NCBI GenBank assembly: GCA_037903355.1
Contig: JBAJFE010000001.1
Coordinates: 1,054,001 to 1,118,000, forward strand
Reading direction: 5' to 3'
DNA length: 64,000 nucleotides
Source of the DNA: Trichuris trichiura
Lineage: Eukaryota > Nematoda > Enoplea > Trichinellida > Trichuridae
Under the pieces are notes generated by a model that ran no database searches, was not told the origin of the DNA, and saw only the letters and a list, made by a program, of their open reading frames with translations. The position numbers and the translations under genes are program-made. Of this stretch, positions 22,476 through 34,275 are shown piece after piece. Numbering within the stretch: position 1 is the stretch's first letter; the number at the start of each line of letters is the position of its first letter.

Positions 22476-23860
22476 TTAAAATCGGCTTAAGTTTGCAGCA
22501 TTCCAAATGCGACCGTTGGATAATAGATACGTAGCTTTTCCCAATTGTCGATGCACAGCAAGCGGTTGAGAGTATCGTGGCTTGTGGAGGGCGCTCGGCT
22601 TACGGGTGCGTACCATGTCTCCCTGAACGAAATTCGGCGGTCTCAGTTTTCTTCGTCCGTTCGAATATCGGCTCATGTAATCCTGTTTTCTGCATACTCT
22701 AGTGCGTACAGCCCGGGCGTCAACCGACTTTGGCATCACCGTTGCGTATAGCTTCGTTCGGAGCGTCCTACCGTGAAGCAGTAGAGGGGTTTGCTCTTGT
22801 CACGCAGTGTCACGAGGCGTAGCCCTGTAATTCATCAAGAACTGTTTGATTAAAAATAACTTTGAATGTCGGCCAATTTGTGCCGCTTGTAAGGCATTTT
22901 TAAGTGTCCGGTTGAAACGTTCGATTTCGCCATTTGCTTGAGGATAGTTGTTACAACCGTGCAAGGCATTACTTAGCGAACTAACTACTACAACAACACT
23001 AACAATACAGTACATCTTCGAGACTCACAGGATGCTTGGTTACGATTAGGTTTGCTATTGCTACAATAGTAGAGAGAAGTTTTGCTGCGACGGATGGCGT
23101 GCTCTTCCAAGAAGCGCCTGAATTCATACGACGTAAACTTGTAATTGCGGCGCTTTCATCCATGCTTCGTTAGAAAAAAAATTTATTCGATATTCCCACC
23201 GGTACACAGTAATACGAACTCCGCCAACGACAGAGAGAGAGAGAGAGAACAGACGCCACCGCACGCCCCAAGCGTTATAGTCAACTCCTTCTCACGCCCT
23301 CGTGATTCATGTCGTTGTAGCAGCCCACGCTCTCGGCACACCCTCCTGTCACCCCCAAGCGGAAGCGCGCCCCCACGTGGCGCTTGTCAGTTCTTTGTCA
23401 GTAGGAGAATGACAGATTCACGGCCAGCCGGTGACCTGCCTCGCGACCCCCGTGGTCACATGACCACCTGTTTATTACAAAACTGCTTGCCATTGTCGGT
23501 AACAATTTCGTTGGGATATCCTTCACGACTGAATATTTCCGCGAAACGATGTCCATACGGCATCCCTTGTAGAGGTCCCACAATGTCAACTCCGAGTTTA
23601 TCCCAAGCTGCGGAGGGAAATGGCACAGGCGGTAGTGGGGCGTGAAACAGCATGGCAGTTTTGTCCATTTGACGGCAGACGGAGCAGTTTTTGATATACG
23701 ATTCAATGTGCGTATCCATTTTTGGCCACCAATATGAATCTCGAAGACGCGATTTAGTTCGTGCAATGCCTTGATGGCTTTCACGCGCTAAAGAAACGAG
23801 AGTCTTGCATGGACTCAGGAATGACGATTCGATGGAGGCCACGTATTAAACAACCATCTT
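22476..23860 (-). pseudogene. Gypsy integrase region, broken
   Basis: The upstream part (23456-23842) has the H2C2 zinc module (SVCRQMDKT) and the start of the core (WDKLGVDIVGPLQGMPYGH, EIVTDNGKQFCNKQ). Core continues after a break at 22800-22985 with YPQANGEIERFNRTLKNAL and FLMNYRATPRDT, then the C-terminal part MPKSVDARAVRTRV and GDMVRTRKPSALHKPRYSQP to 22476. Between 22985 and 23462 about 480 bases of unrelated sequence, including a short GA run at 23231-23246, interrupt the core. The first part also seems to lack a central block. Integrase joins cDNA ends to the genome; this copy cannot. Confidence 0.75.
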
Positions 23861-24543
23861 GAACAGCAAGTTCATATTTAATTCGAAAAAAAGGAATCAG
23901 TCTTTTTTCCATGTCCTTCGCAGTCTTTGGCCAGCCATTCTGTACGCAATTACCGTAATAACTTTATGCAACAGCGTGCATTGTCTCGTAGCTTTGACGA
24001 TATCATCATATTTGTTGGAAAAATGACACGTGTTCCAGTGTGGCACGCAGAGCAAGCGCGAAGCAAAGATAGATAGTTTAATGATGAAAAACAGCGGAGC
24101 AGAGACAGCAGCTTATCAGAACGGGCACACGCAAAGAGAGTGAGAGAACAATACAGAAAAAAGAAACGTCATTTTTATCTGCGTGTGTAATATGTAAATT
24201 CCTGTTATGCAGTGACTAATGGCCCGTGCGTAGGTCGTTAACTTCCTGCGCCGTGCGGCACTCTTATTGACGTATGTTCGGCGGCTATTTTCCAACACCC
24301 CTTCTCGCCGGGCACGCGTCACTGCCTCCTTTCACTTCAATCCTGAAGTCCGAGCTGCTGAGTGAATTTACGGAAGCGTTCCTTTCCTAGCGGGTTTGTG
24401 CTAAAATATTCACTGTCATTTCCTCAGACGGACAGCACTGAATTGTTATGACGCCTCGCTCACGCAAATTGCGAAGCTCGTGATGGCAGACATCGATGTG
24501 TTTCGTTCGCGCGCCGCAACGCTTTGACTGCAGTAGTCTAATA

Positions 24544-26905
24544 CAGCCATTCTCAACGGGGGGCCTGGGGCCCCCAGGGGGTGCCGAGAGAGTGTCAGGG
24601 GGGCCGAAATCGAAAATTTTTCGGAGGGGGGGGGGGCCGGAGGCCGTCAAGGGAGGCCGAGAGGCCTTATCGAGACAAGGGTAATTAGGTAGACAAAGAC
24701 GGTGAGAATTTGTGCCAGTCCTCTATACATATCTGCTTTTCGAATCACATTTTTTCTACACAGAAAATTTGGACCTACTCATCCCGTGACGGTATGTTCA
24801 CTTTTGTATTTCTCTCGGTTCACGTATTTGTTAGCGTTCGTTAAAATGTCACTCATGGGTTCTTTGGCGAAGAAGAAGTGTCGGTATTATTTCATGGAGT
24901 ACTTGGCATACGGTTTTGTCCCGTCTCCTCGCGACCAGTTATTGCCCATGTGTTTATTGTGCATGTGTTCGTTTTCAAATGAGGGCATGAAGCCTTGCAA
25001 AATGAAGAAACATTTACTTAGCGCGCATCCGGAGTACAAAGACAAGCCCTTGGAATATTTTTTGAGTCTGAGGGATAGCTTTCGCAAAAGGGGAACACTG
25101 CCTCAAATTATGGGCCAATGTTCACAGCAATTGGACAAGGGCACTCTTGCGTCTTACAAGATTAGTAAACTGATAGCACAAACTGGAAATGCCCACAACG
25201 TCGGTGAGTCGCTCATCCTGCCTGCAGTGTCCATAATACTGTCCGACGTCATGACTTTGAATGCCAGGGATACTGTTCAGGCAATTCCATTGAGCAACTC
25301 CACTGTTTGCCGGAGAATCGATGAAATGGCACTCGACGTTGAAGATCAATTGGTAGCCTTACTTCGGTTGAAAAAATTTTCTTTACAAGTAGATGAAACC
25401 ACTTTGCAAGACAACGACGCTCTTCTCATGGCTTATGTCAGATTCTGGAATGCAAACACGCTGATGGAAGAAATGTTGTTTGTCAGGAAGATTAGATCTG
25501 ATACTAAGGGACTGACCATGTTTGGAGAAATTCAAAACTACTTTAATGAGAAGAGCATCCCATTTCAGAATGTAATCGCATGCGCGACTGACGGCGCCGC
25601 TTCTATGGTAGGGCGGTACAGGGGATTCATAGCACATTTGAAAACAGTGCTACCTTCAGTCTTCACTATCCATTGCGTCATTCACAGAGAGCATTTGGCC
25701 TCAAAGAAGTTAGGATCGCGCCTAAACCGTTCCCTCTCGGTTGTCATTCACGTTGTGAATTTCATCAAATCCCACGCGCTCCAGAATCGTCTGTTCCGAC
25801 AACTTTGTGAAGAAAATAACGAAGACTTCGATACGCTGCTGTTACATACCGAAGTTAGGTGGCTCTCAAAAGGAAATTGTCTTCAGCGTTTTGTTGCACT
25901 ATGGAGAACGATAGTTGAGTTTATGTCTGATAAGGAATACGGAGACAAACTCATTGACGCTAAAGCGGACATATTCTATCTTGCTGACATTTTTGAGAAG
26001 TTTAATTCTTTAAACAAGGCTTTACAAGGCAGAGATAATAACCTCATGAACAGCAAGGTAGCGGTTGTCTCTTTTCTCAAAAAACTTGAAGTCTATTGGC
26101 ATAACGTAGGTCGTCGTGAGTTTTTGCAATTCTCGAACCTGAAGACAATTGCTGAGGAAGTGAACGAGGATAACCTTCTGGTTTATGTAAATCACCTGAA
26201 GCAAACTAGAACGGACATGGAAGAAAGGTTTCATGACCTGGTAAATTTGAATATCCCTGATTGGATTGTAGATCCATTTGGAGTGTCAGCTATTGAAGTT
26301 GACACAGAAATTCAAGAGAATTTTATTGATCTTCAAAGTGACACAAGTGCCCGTCGCCAATTCGATCACTATGGGAAAGAGTTTTGGATTATGAATGATA
26401 TGCCAAACAAATTTCCAGCATTGTGGGAAAGGGTGCAAACCTTTTTCATAGCGTTTCCCTCAACGTATTTAGTAGAGTGCGGATTTAGTAAGGTAGTCTT
26501 AGATTTAGTAAGGTAGGCCTTAACAAAGTCTAGGAACAGAATGGATGTCGCTGCCAGAGGCGACCTGCGACTGTCATTGTCCAACTTGGAACCAGACTTG
26601 ATGAAACTCCCAAAGAAGTGCAACCCTCAAGGATCTCATTAGTTTGATAATTCTTTTTCGCGTAGCCTTTCTGAGGATCTTTCACTTTATGAAATGCTCA
26701 GTTTCTTCGCGCTTATCAGTAAATGATTTGACGACTATATATTCGCATTGTATCAGTGCATTAACTTGATCCTAGGATGTTGGCGTTAGAAGCTGATTGG
26801 CTGCTGTACAAAAAAAAAATTAATTGACCAATAGGAAGAGGGGGGCTTGGCACCTAAGAACACCTTCCAAGGGGGGCCTAGCGCAAAAAAGGTTGAGAAT
26901 GGCTG
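24544..26905 (+). mobile_element. hAT element (ZBED/SCAND3-like) nested in Gypsy gag
   Basis: Left end CAGCCATTCTCAAC and right end GTTGAGAATGGCTG are perfect 14-bp inverted repeats. The flanks GTCTAATA and GTCTACAC agree in 5 of 8 positions, a worn 8-bp target duplication. G- and C-rich runs just inside each end (GGGGGGCC, GGGGGGGG) are shared with the other hAT ends in this window. Confidence 0.85.
24846..26640 (+). pseudogene. hAT transposase (BED finger, hAT core), nearly intact
   Basis: From ATG 24846 a 557-codon frame reads a BED-type finger (LCLLCMCSFS...MKKHLLSAHP), then the RNase-H-like core with SLQVDETTL (first catalytic Asp region), ACATDGAASMVGRYRG (second Asp), HCVIHREHLASKKL and LLHTEVRWLSKGNCL (Glu-region block), and the start of the dimerisation domain (FPSTYLVECGFS). 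It stops at 26516 because a 20-base tandem duplication (26482-26501 and 26502-26521) shifts the frame. The missing end, NRMDVAARGDLRLSLSNLEP, follows in another frame to about 26640. An alternative upstream ATG at 24702 adds 48 residues that are not family-like. Apart from this lesion the gene is well preserved, which makes it the youngest-looking transposase here. Confidence 0.85.
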
Positions 26906-27235
26906 GTCTACACTTTCATTCGGGAGATGGCGTCTGTTTCGAAACCAATGTCTTTCTGCACAGACATTTACTTTCGGGGTGAAGAAAAATTCCAAAGCAC
27001 GTAAAGTTGCCTTATACATATGTTCTGAAGGCGGAAAAGAGTAGAACAAACGTTGACCTTCCACATCCAATGAATTGAGAAGAATGGCGCGTTTCCTTTC
27101 GTCGCACAGTTTTCCAGGAAAGGCAGCAAGCAAGTAGCCATTGAAAATACGGATCCACGTGCGAAATGGAATAACCGGTTCACCTGGATGCTCCAGAAAT
27201 GGGGTAGGTGGCACGAATGCGTTAAGCTGGGCCAT
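26906..27235 (-). pseudogene. Gypsy gag N-terminus, cut by hAT insertion
   Basis: The frame starts MAQLNAFVPPTPFLEHPGEP and continues WRTWIRIF-like and KRAILLNSLDVEGQRLFYS blocks, a typical Gypsy capsid start. It is cut at VDQPFSTFF exactly where the hAT right end begins (26905). The likely gag continuation lies on the other side of the hAT at about 24400-24543 (QSKRCGARTKHIDVCHHEL). Confidence 0.7.
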
Positions 27236-27260
27236 GAGGTCGTGTAACTCGTCGCCAAAA

Positions 27261-27391
27261 TGTAGTGTCTTTTAAGCAAAACGTTTAATAAGCACACAAA
27301 GCAAGCAGCACGGAGCAGCGATACGTGGCAACTTCACAGAAGACAGAGTACAGTATCCAATATGTTTGCAGGTTATTAGCTCTATACAACA
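27261..27391 (-). repeat. 5' LTR of the Gypsy element
   Basis: 131 bases, the partner of 22324-22454, next to the primer binding site at about 27248-27260. At 131 bp the LTR is short for a Gypsy element. Confidence 0.85.
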
Positions 27392-27499
27392 ATATGCTTT
27401 CCACAGATACAGGAACCTCGGAGCAAGTAAATAGGAATGGAAAGTGTACACGTTGCTCTTGTTGGGCATGCGCGTAAATGTTTTACAGTTTATGTCGTC

Positions 27500-27640
27500 A
27501 CAGATGCCGTCCAAGCGTGGGGCCTTTTGGTCGCAATTTAACGCTGATATATTGACAAGTAGCACAAGTACGAATGTGGGCGCCACATCATATGGTGGTG
27601 ACATAGGAGCGATGTTGTAGTTGACGGTAGATTCATGAGG
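27500..27640 (-). CDS. Possible secreted-protein exon (weak)
   Basis: A minus-strand frame reads MSPPYDVAPTFVLVLLVNIS, a plausible signal peptide, then CDQKAPRLDGICDDINCKTF. The LCxDxxC-like text loosely recalls the start of MIA/TANGO1-type SH3 domains. The Gypsy element inserted directly beyond the end of this frame (27392). No splice site could be fixed, so this is weak. Confidence 0.2.
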
Positions 27641-28058
27641 AAGCCAACACACTGGTGTGACGAAGGTGTGTTACTCCGGTTGCTGGCGATCGGATTGATC
27701 TGACCTGAAGAGAACTGGTAAAGGGTGTGTTACGAAATTGCCTCGGGTGAGCGTAGCTGTTTGAGCGATTCTTTGAGTTTGTTCGGAAGAGTTTATTGCA
27801 GAACTGCGTGGAATGACGCTAAGTTCACAACGATACAGGTAATGGTCAGCCATACGGTAGTATGCAGCTTGTCGGTCTCTCTTTTCCGTCTTTCTGCTGC
27901 CCGTCGGCATGCGTAGTTTTATACCTTTCTTGTTCTTATTTACACCCATTTCGTTGGTGTTCCTCAATAAAGACAAAGCCACGCCTTTGCGTAATAGCAG
28001 CCTTACGCGTGCAGATTCACACGATGCATATAAACTCCAAGCTATCGAGACTCTACAA

Positions 28059-30170
28059 TGGAAGCGACACGTGCTGCTACGTCGATGGACATCCGGATAA
28101 TTCCTGAGTTCGACGGCTCAGCTCATTTCGCAGCTGAGTAACTGCGCAAGGCTGAATCCGCTTGTCAGTTATGCGCAATTACGGACGTCGTTCGAGTAAT
28201 AGGTTTGCTGCTAAGCGGCGCTGCGTTCGCCGTATATGATCAGATGGCATCGGAGGATTAAGGCAAGCTCCAAAAGGTTAAAAAGAAGCTGCTCGCCACT
28301 TTGCTCCCGGTCCATTTACGGCATTCAGAAAATTCAAGGTAAGAAGAATGCGACAAACAGAAACGCCAGATGCGTTCTTGGCTGGGCTCCGCGAACTGGC
28401 GTTGCTCGCCAGCGGCGTGTCTCACGAGGTCTTATCGAGCGCATTTATTGATGGCTTACCAGAGCAAGTCCAAGAACCGTTGCTGGCTGGGGCTCGCATG
28501 GAGACCCCCTCGTTGGACGAATTGTTGACGCGTGCTCATGCAATGCTGGCGAGAGGACTACCCAGTAGCAGTGGACTCAGTGATCTGGTTGCCACCGATA
28601 ACAGCTCGACACCCGTGGCCCTGAGCCCAGAATCCCACCATCGTTGTTACTCGTCCGGTGGGGTTAATCACTTCGCCAGTAATTGCTCGACGCGACGACA
28701 AGAAGCAAATCGCCGATGCGGGAGGACCAAAGAAGGGACTGGAGGCGTGGGCGCCGCTAAGTTCGTTATTTCGGGAAGGAGCCCAGGCCTACGAAGTCGG
28801 GAAACGAGGACAGAGTGGAAGCTCTTGCGCCGGCTCCCGTCGCTGAACGAGGCGCTGCCCGCTGTGAAGATATACTTGGACTGTGTATCTCGCTGCGTGT
28901 TGGTGGACAGCGGCTGCACGCGATGTATCGTCTACGCTCCCTGCTGCAGAAAATGGGAAAGGCACCCGGTTAGCCTGAAAACAACCAGCGGAGACGAGCT
29001 GCGGTGATTTGGACTGGGTCAAGTCAGGCTCACGGTGCCTGGAGCACGCGCAACGGTGGTCGTTATCATGGTTTCCGACCGAAGGCCACTTGGTTCCGAC
29101 TTCATACTAAACATGAGCGCGATAGGATCACTTGGAAGAGCTCTGCTGGACAGCGAAGGGCACGTGCAATTCAATCCGTTCAGCATGGCAACTTGCGCAG
29201 GCGCTGACACCGTAATGCGCATTGACGAGAAGGATTTCGTCGTGACCTACGATCTAAATGTGCGCTCGTGGACGGCTGCGTGGAAATGGGTAAATGGTAG
29301 TGCCCCAAAAATCTTGCAGAACGCAAAAATGGAGTATCCGCCTGCTGCCGCAAGCCGAGCGCTGTATGAAGAGGAATTGATGTTGTGAATCAGAAACGGT
29401 TGGTTGATACCGTACGATGAAAAAAGTTTAGACCAAGTCGAGTTCTCATTCCTTTCATGGCTGTTGTGCAGCGCAACAAAAGCAAGGTACGTCCAGTGCT
29501 TGATTTCCGGGAATTGAGCGCATACATTGATACGTTCACGGCCAACAGCGACGTGTGTGCTCAGACATTGAGCAAATGGCGCCGACAGGGCACAGACGTG
29601 TCGATTTTAGATCTGCACAAAGCGTATCTACAGGTGCGCGTTGCCAAATCGCTTTGGCCGTTCCAGACAGTGATACTCCATGGCCAGAGATGCTGCTTGA
29701 CCCAACTCGGCTTTGGCTTACACGTGGCTCCAACTATCATGAAAGCCGCGGTCAGGCATGTGCTCTCACTCGCTCCCGATGCGAGGAAAGGGACTTCAGC
29801 ATACATTAACGGCATCTTCGTCAACCAAAGAATCGTAAGCTCGAAAACGGTGAAAAGGCACCTCGTCAGGTACGGATTGGCATGCACCTTGATAAAGTCT
29901 CGGACGGCGCACGTGTGCTCGGCCTGAAAGTCTGGGGGAGCGGGCTCCCTGCGGTGGTCAAGAGGCAACGAAATGAGTGGTCCGCTCAAGAACCTAACTA
30001 GGCGAACAGTGTTTTCATATTGCGGAGAGCTAGTGGGCACTACCCCGTGTGCGGTTGGCTCAGGTCTGCCTCGGCCTTCGTCAAGCGGGAAGCGATTCGT
30101 GCAACAGAACGGTGGGATGAACTCATTCATGATAGCCGGATAAGAGTGCGGCTCAACGAAATTGCCGACA
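28059..30170 (+). pseudogene. Ty3/Gypsy gag-pol relic with mutated active sites
   Basis: From ATG 28059 a frame reads a Gypsy capsid (IRIIPEFDGSAHFAAE, LLLSGAAFAVYDQMASED) with stops at two places, then TPDAFLAGLRELALLASGV and FIDGLPEQVQEPLLAGARM. A zinc knuckle CYSSGGVNHFASNC has its second Cys replaced by Ser. The protease site is VDSGCTRCIVY. RT follows at 29457-29927 with VRPVLDFRELSAYIDTF and DVSILDLHKAYLQVRV; its catalytic YIDD box reads YINGIFVN. RT tail and RNase H linker (RRTVFSYCGELVG) run to about 30150, where the hAT derivative begins. An AATAAAG signal at about 27967 may mark a 5' LTR end, but no second LTR was found. Confidence 0.8.
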
Positions 30171-30178
30171 CTCTGGAG

Positions 30179-31664
30179 CAGTGTTTCTCATGGTGAGCCA
30201 GGTGCCCCACCAGGGGGCCCTTTTAAAATCCAGGGGAAACGCTGGGGGGGGCACATGCCCTACCTGGGCCGTCGTGTTAAAGTGCATCGGAAGGTGCGGT
30301 CCGACGAACAGGTATTGTGCGTACTGGTTAAGATAACGTTTCATGCTGTGCGTGATGCTGGCTACCCTGCAATCCACCATATGAACCAATCACCGCTCGT
30401 GAAAATGACCATTCAGAACATGCGGCAGAAGGGATCGCTTGTCACCGTGACCTTCCCACCCTAGGGTTGAGTAAAGGAAGCCTTCTGCTGAGAAGCATTG
30501 AGCGCAGAGTACATAATTCACATCAGAGAATAGTTGCCCGAGTTATCAGAATGCGCCATAGTTTTTGCGACGTATTTGCCCCTACTTTACGATTCAACCA
30601 GCGATTAGCACGTGTTGGCGTAGCAATGACTTTGCTTTACAATTTTGTCAACGACTAAAACCTCTTGCCCCAGCTCTGTAAAACGTGGGCTCCCTTTTTC
30701 TTTCCCTTTCTTTCTTCGCGTCTATTGTCCACGCTGCTCCAGCGCAAACATAAGCGTTAGCGACGGGGAACCGCGTGTGCTGCTTACACATTTTCTGGAA
30801 ACACTTTCTCTGCACGGTTGCTTTTCTCCTACGCTCGCTCCAGTTTTGCCAACGCAAATTCAGTAAGCCATATTGTGCTTCGAACGTCATCGCTGTAAGT
30901 CTGTGATATATTTGTCTAGTTGATTTCGAGAAGTGACTTTGCAGAGGCACAGTCATGCCTCAGTCGAGCAAGAAATGTAGGCAATATAGTAGCGAATATC
31001 TGCGCTTTGGTCTCGCTGTTATGCCTGGTACAGAACATCTACCACTATGTTTGTTGTGCGAAAGAGTTTTCTCAAACGAGTCTATGAAGCCGTCTAGGCT
31101 GAAGCGCCATTTAGTAAGGCGGCACCCGAACATGAGTACCAAGAACGTGTCGTACTACCGGGCTCTGAAGGAGAAGGTAATGGGGAGCTGAAGGCCAGGT
31201 TGTCAGAGGGTTATCAGCAGTTTTGGCTGCGGAAAGAAACCCCGGTTTGTATCATGGCGTATGGGAGGTGGTAAAAAAGTTACTGATTTGTCCTCCCTCA
31301 TCGAGTCTAGTGGAGTGCGCATTTAGTATCGTTACGGACCTAGTGACGAAGAAACGTAGTCTGCTGCAAATAATCAGACGCGGCGAACTGCGTCTGAGAG
31401 CTACCTCGATCGAGCCCAACATCGACAGGCTAGTTCGACTGCATCTGGGCGAGCCAAGCAGCTCTCGTTGACTTCTCGAAAAACAATTTGCATAAATAAA
31501 TCTGTACAACTGTAGTTGACCTTTTAGCGTCGCAACCATTTCAGCCAATCAGTGCGTTGAAATTGGCCAATCAATGCGCTCGAAGTTGGCCAATCAGAAT
31601 AGAGGGCGGATACTCGGGAACGTTCTCAGAGCGGCCCAAACAGCCTTTCGCTTGAGAAACGCTG
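30179..31664 (+). mobile_element. hAT deletion derivative, copy 1
   Basis: Left end CAGTGTTTCTCA and right end TTGAGAAACGCTG (ending 31664) are inverted. The body matches copy 2 (49561-51662) except that each lacks a different internal piece. Flanking 8-mers CTCTGGAG and CCCCTAAA do not match, and the sequence after the right end is shared with copy 2, see findings. Confidence 0.7.
30955..31471 (+). pseudogene. hAT transposase remnant (BED finger joined to C-terminus)
   Basis: From ATG 30955 the frame has the BED-type finger (LCLLCERVFSNESMKPSRLK, HLVRRHP) and stops at 31191 after 78 residues. Almost directly after, the C-terminal dimerisation region follows in broken frames (ECAFSIVTDLVTKKRS, IIRRGELRLRATSIEPNID) to 31471. 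The catalytic core, about 400 residues in the related full gene at 24.8 kb, is deleted. It may still bind DNA in principle but cannot transpose. Confidence 0.75.
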
Positions 31665-32987
31665 CCCCTAAAATATGATCCCACTCCTCTTACCGGACAA
31701 AACGCACTGTAAGAGAATTCAGGATAAGAATACTGCGGATAAAGGGGGCCAACTCAAAATGTCAACTGCTTGGGATTTTGACATTCGATGTTTTAACCAT
31801 TCGACGTTTTGGCTAATCAGTAGTATAGGCATTTCTTCGTTAACAAAGATTGGTAGGTCCGAAAAAATTGTTGGTAAAGCTAACACTTGTAAGTCAAGGA
31901 AGCGCTTGCCAATTTTTAACATGGAATGCTGCTTTAAGTGATCCTGATTTCCTGGAGACAGTCTGTCAAGCTTTGCTGGCAAGGGATGCAACGCGGGGAA
32001 ACATGCGCAGCAATAATGCATAGTAAAAATAGCGACAGTGAATGACAGGAATACATTTTAAGTAAAAACGGCTTATGTACAGTGTATTTTCACGTTAAAC
32101 TGTCTTTATTACGGATCTACTGTCCCGTTGATACGAACAATAAACGAAAACTTTCCTCCGGAGCTTTCAGGTCTGTCTAGACACCATCAAGTCTAGGTCT
32201 GTCTAGACAGACCCGAAAGCTCCGGAGGAACGTTTTCGTTTATTGTTCGTATCAACGGGACAGTAGATCCATAATAAAGACAGTTGAACATGAAAACACA
32301 CAGTCCCGTACCAAAACATCACATCTCCAGTGTATTTTCACTGCTCTATGGAAGGCTGAAACTGCGGAGGGATGAGTGGTGGAGAGAGCTGCAAAATCTT
32401 ATGGCTCTACCTGAGGAGCCAATTGTCCGACCTACATATCTGCTTCCATGAAGGATGATTACCGCATTTCTTCGGTTGCTGCATTTGAGGTTGAAGGCGA
32501 CTCTCAGGAGACTGATTAACTGCCTCTGCCTTGACTTGCTTGCCACAAGAACAGAGATATATTTCGAGGAAGAGCGTAGGTATCACTGGTATAAGTCAGA
32601 ACTGTGGTTATTTGCAGCCAGTGCTGTTCGTTCTTCTGTCAACAGCACGGAAGGACACTTGATAAATTCGCGCAAGCGGACACTGGCTAATCGTCACACG
32701 GGATCAGAAAAAAATGGCACGAATTGTAAAAGCCAGCTATTGCTCCGTCGCACATTCGTGAAAACAAAGAAAGGCTACGCAGTTCGTTCGTAAAGCGAAA
32801 ACAGATACGAATTCAGCTCTTTCGTGAAAGCGAACATTGGTAAATCGGAAGATACCTGTAACATTTTCGCTATTTCGACCATTCGACGTTACGATTTTCA
32901 AGATTCTGACCCCAACGCAAGTTACTAGAAATTTATGATTACGAATAGTCCGCCTATTTTCTTAGCGCTTTAATCAGTTGAAAAAAG
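31665..32987. repeat. Duplicated segment, copy 1 (partner 51663-54034)
   Basis: About 1.3 kb matches the partner almost base for base. It contains the hairpin at 32085-32320 and two short open frames (32346-32546 minus, 32455-32793 plus) that are the same in both copies but show no family. No host gene recognised. Confidence 0.75.
32085..32320. repeat. Penelope-type terminal hairpin (in duplicated block, copy 1)
   Basis: Arms contain CTTTATTACGGATCTACTGT, CGTTGATACGAACAATAAACG and TCCGGAGCTTTCAGGTC, mirrored on the right. The centre has a direct repeat of GGTCTGTCTAGACA words. Confidence 0.65.
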
Positions 32988-34215
32988 GGGTCTACTATGT
33001 TGTCTGTCCACCGGAAGTTGCGGCGGCTAGTTCAAAGCGTAATCTGCCACTCTACAGCGTAATAAATGGTTATTACCGGCACAACGGAAGGGACGTTATC
33101 GTCAGGTTTAGTGAACACGTGCTGAGTTGTTGGCGCGCCAGCACAACGGAGCATCAGTGGCACATGCAGTGACCTGGTTATCGGTCTAACGGATTAGTGC
33201 CGAAGAATTCTGGTAAACTGCAACGTAGTAGCGTCTGTAAGTGTCACTGATGCGTTTAGTGACCTGTAGGAAAGAGCGAAGGTGAGGGAATTAAGCAGGT
33301 GCGCATGCATTGAAGGTACGGGAAACACAATGGAGCGAGTAGGTGTTCAAGCTGAGACCTCGTCTAGCAATTCGTGAAAAACATCGGAGGTCAACTGTCC
33401 GAGCTGCGGCGTGCCTTGGCAGACTGGGTAAATCTCATTCTGCGTTAAGTCTGTCCCGGGATCTAGCAGTAACTTCCCATCGACAAGTGAAGGCACCGTA
33501 AAGGTGGCACGAAGAAGGCGCAATATACGGAGGGGCATCGACTGGCTGCAGGAGACAGTGCTAGACGAAAAGGCGGCTGTGCTTTCCCTACGCGGCAAGG
33601 GACTGCTGCACAGCGAGAAGCTCCTCCTTCGGCTGCACCCACCCTGACAGGACGAGCCGCCAGCGCCACAGCCGTTGCCACAGTCAACGGTATGTCGAGC
33701 GTTAACGTTTACTTCCTCTGACGCCTTCTGCCTGGTTAGGTACACCCGAGTGAACCCGTCGGATGCGCCTATAGCGAAATCGACGCGTCGCCTTCGTCAG
33801 GCTGAGCTCCTGCGTTAGCAGTACGTATGCTTTTTCCCTTTTTGCGTTACTCATTGCTCGCCTGTTCAGTGATCGCTAAATAACGTTACTTTGCGCTACG
33901 CTTCTTGTCGTTTACACCACGGTCAAAACTGCAAAACCCAACAGCGCAACGAACACGCGTCATGTTACGGTTTAGACTTAGACTAAGGCAGGACAGGATG
34001 GCCGGCACGGTTATAGCACGCACTTGGAAACAATTACCAGAACGGGCAACTGTTTCCAGGTGTGCAGCGTTCCTTCGCTAATACGCATCGCTCGCATCGG
34101 TGCACAGTGAACAATGGCTTAGGCCACCCATTGTTCACGTGACATAATAATCCCCACTTGACTTCCTTTGAAGTTGCCGCTTCAACTTCCGGTGGACAGA
34201 CAACATAGAAGACCC
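32988..34215. mobile_element. MITE (1228 bp) with 8-bp target duplication GAAAAAAG
   Basis: Left end GGGTCTACTATGTTGTCTG and right end CAGACAACATAGAAGACCC are inverted; the repeat continues inward through CACCGGAAGTTG. GAAAAAAG is present on both sides (32980-32987 and 34216-34223). An 8-bp duplication suggests mobilisation by a hAT- or MULE-like enzyme. Inside are TTAGGCTTAGGC words and a minus-strand frame conserved in other copies. Confidence 0.88.
33347..33560 (-). other. Conserved short reading frame carried by the MITE
   Basis: The frame ends LTSDVFHELLDEVSA and contains LRATFTVPSLVDGKL, then DPGTDLTQNEIYPVCQGTPQ. Nearly the same peptide is open in the copies at 54466-54680 and 59781-59995, and a decayed version is at 53165-53320. 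I recognise no family. It may be a captured host exon or a remnant of the autonomous parent's gene. Confidence 0.4.
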
Positions 34216-34275
34216 GAAAAAAGTGTACTTCTAAGGCGAATAAAGCTATTCTTAATTCAGGGTTTTGACAGAGTT

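Larger units (their letters stand above)
22324..27391 (-). mobile_element. Ty3/Gypsy LTR retrotransposon, internally deleted, split by a hAT
   Basis: The element is bounded by two 131-bp LTRs and by the same 5-bp sequence ATATG on both sides (22319-22323 and 27392-27396), a clean target duplication. On the minus strand the right LTR is followed by TTTTGGCGACGAG, a Gypsy-type primer binding site, then the gag ATG at 27235; a purine-rich tract AAGGGAAGGAGAGATG precedes the left LTR. Without the nested hAT (24544-26905) only about 2.7 kb remain, so protease, RT and RNase H are largely deleted. Confidence 0.88.

Noticed and set aside
32346..32793. Two small frames in the duplicated block as genes
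   Set aside because: Both are the same in the second copy only because the DNA was duplicated; no family and no start context.
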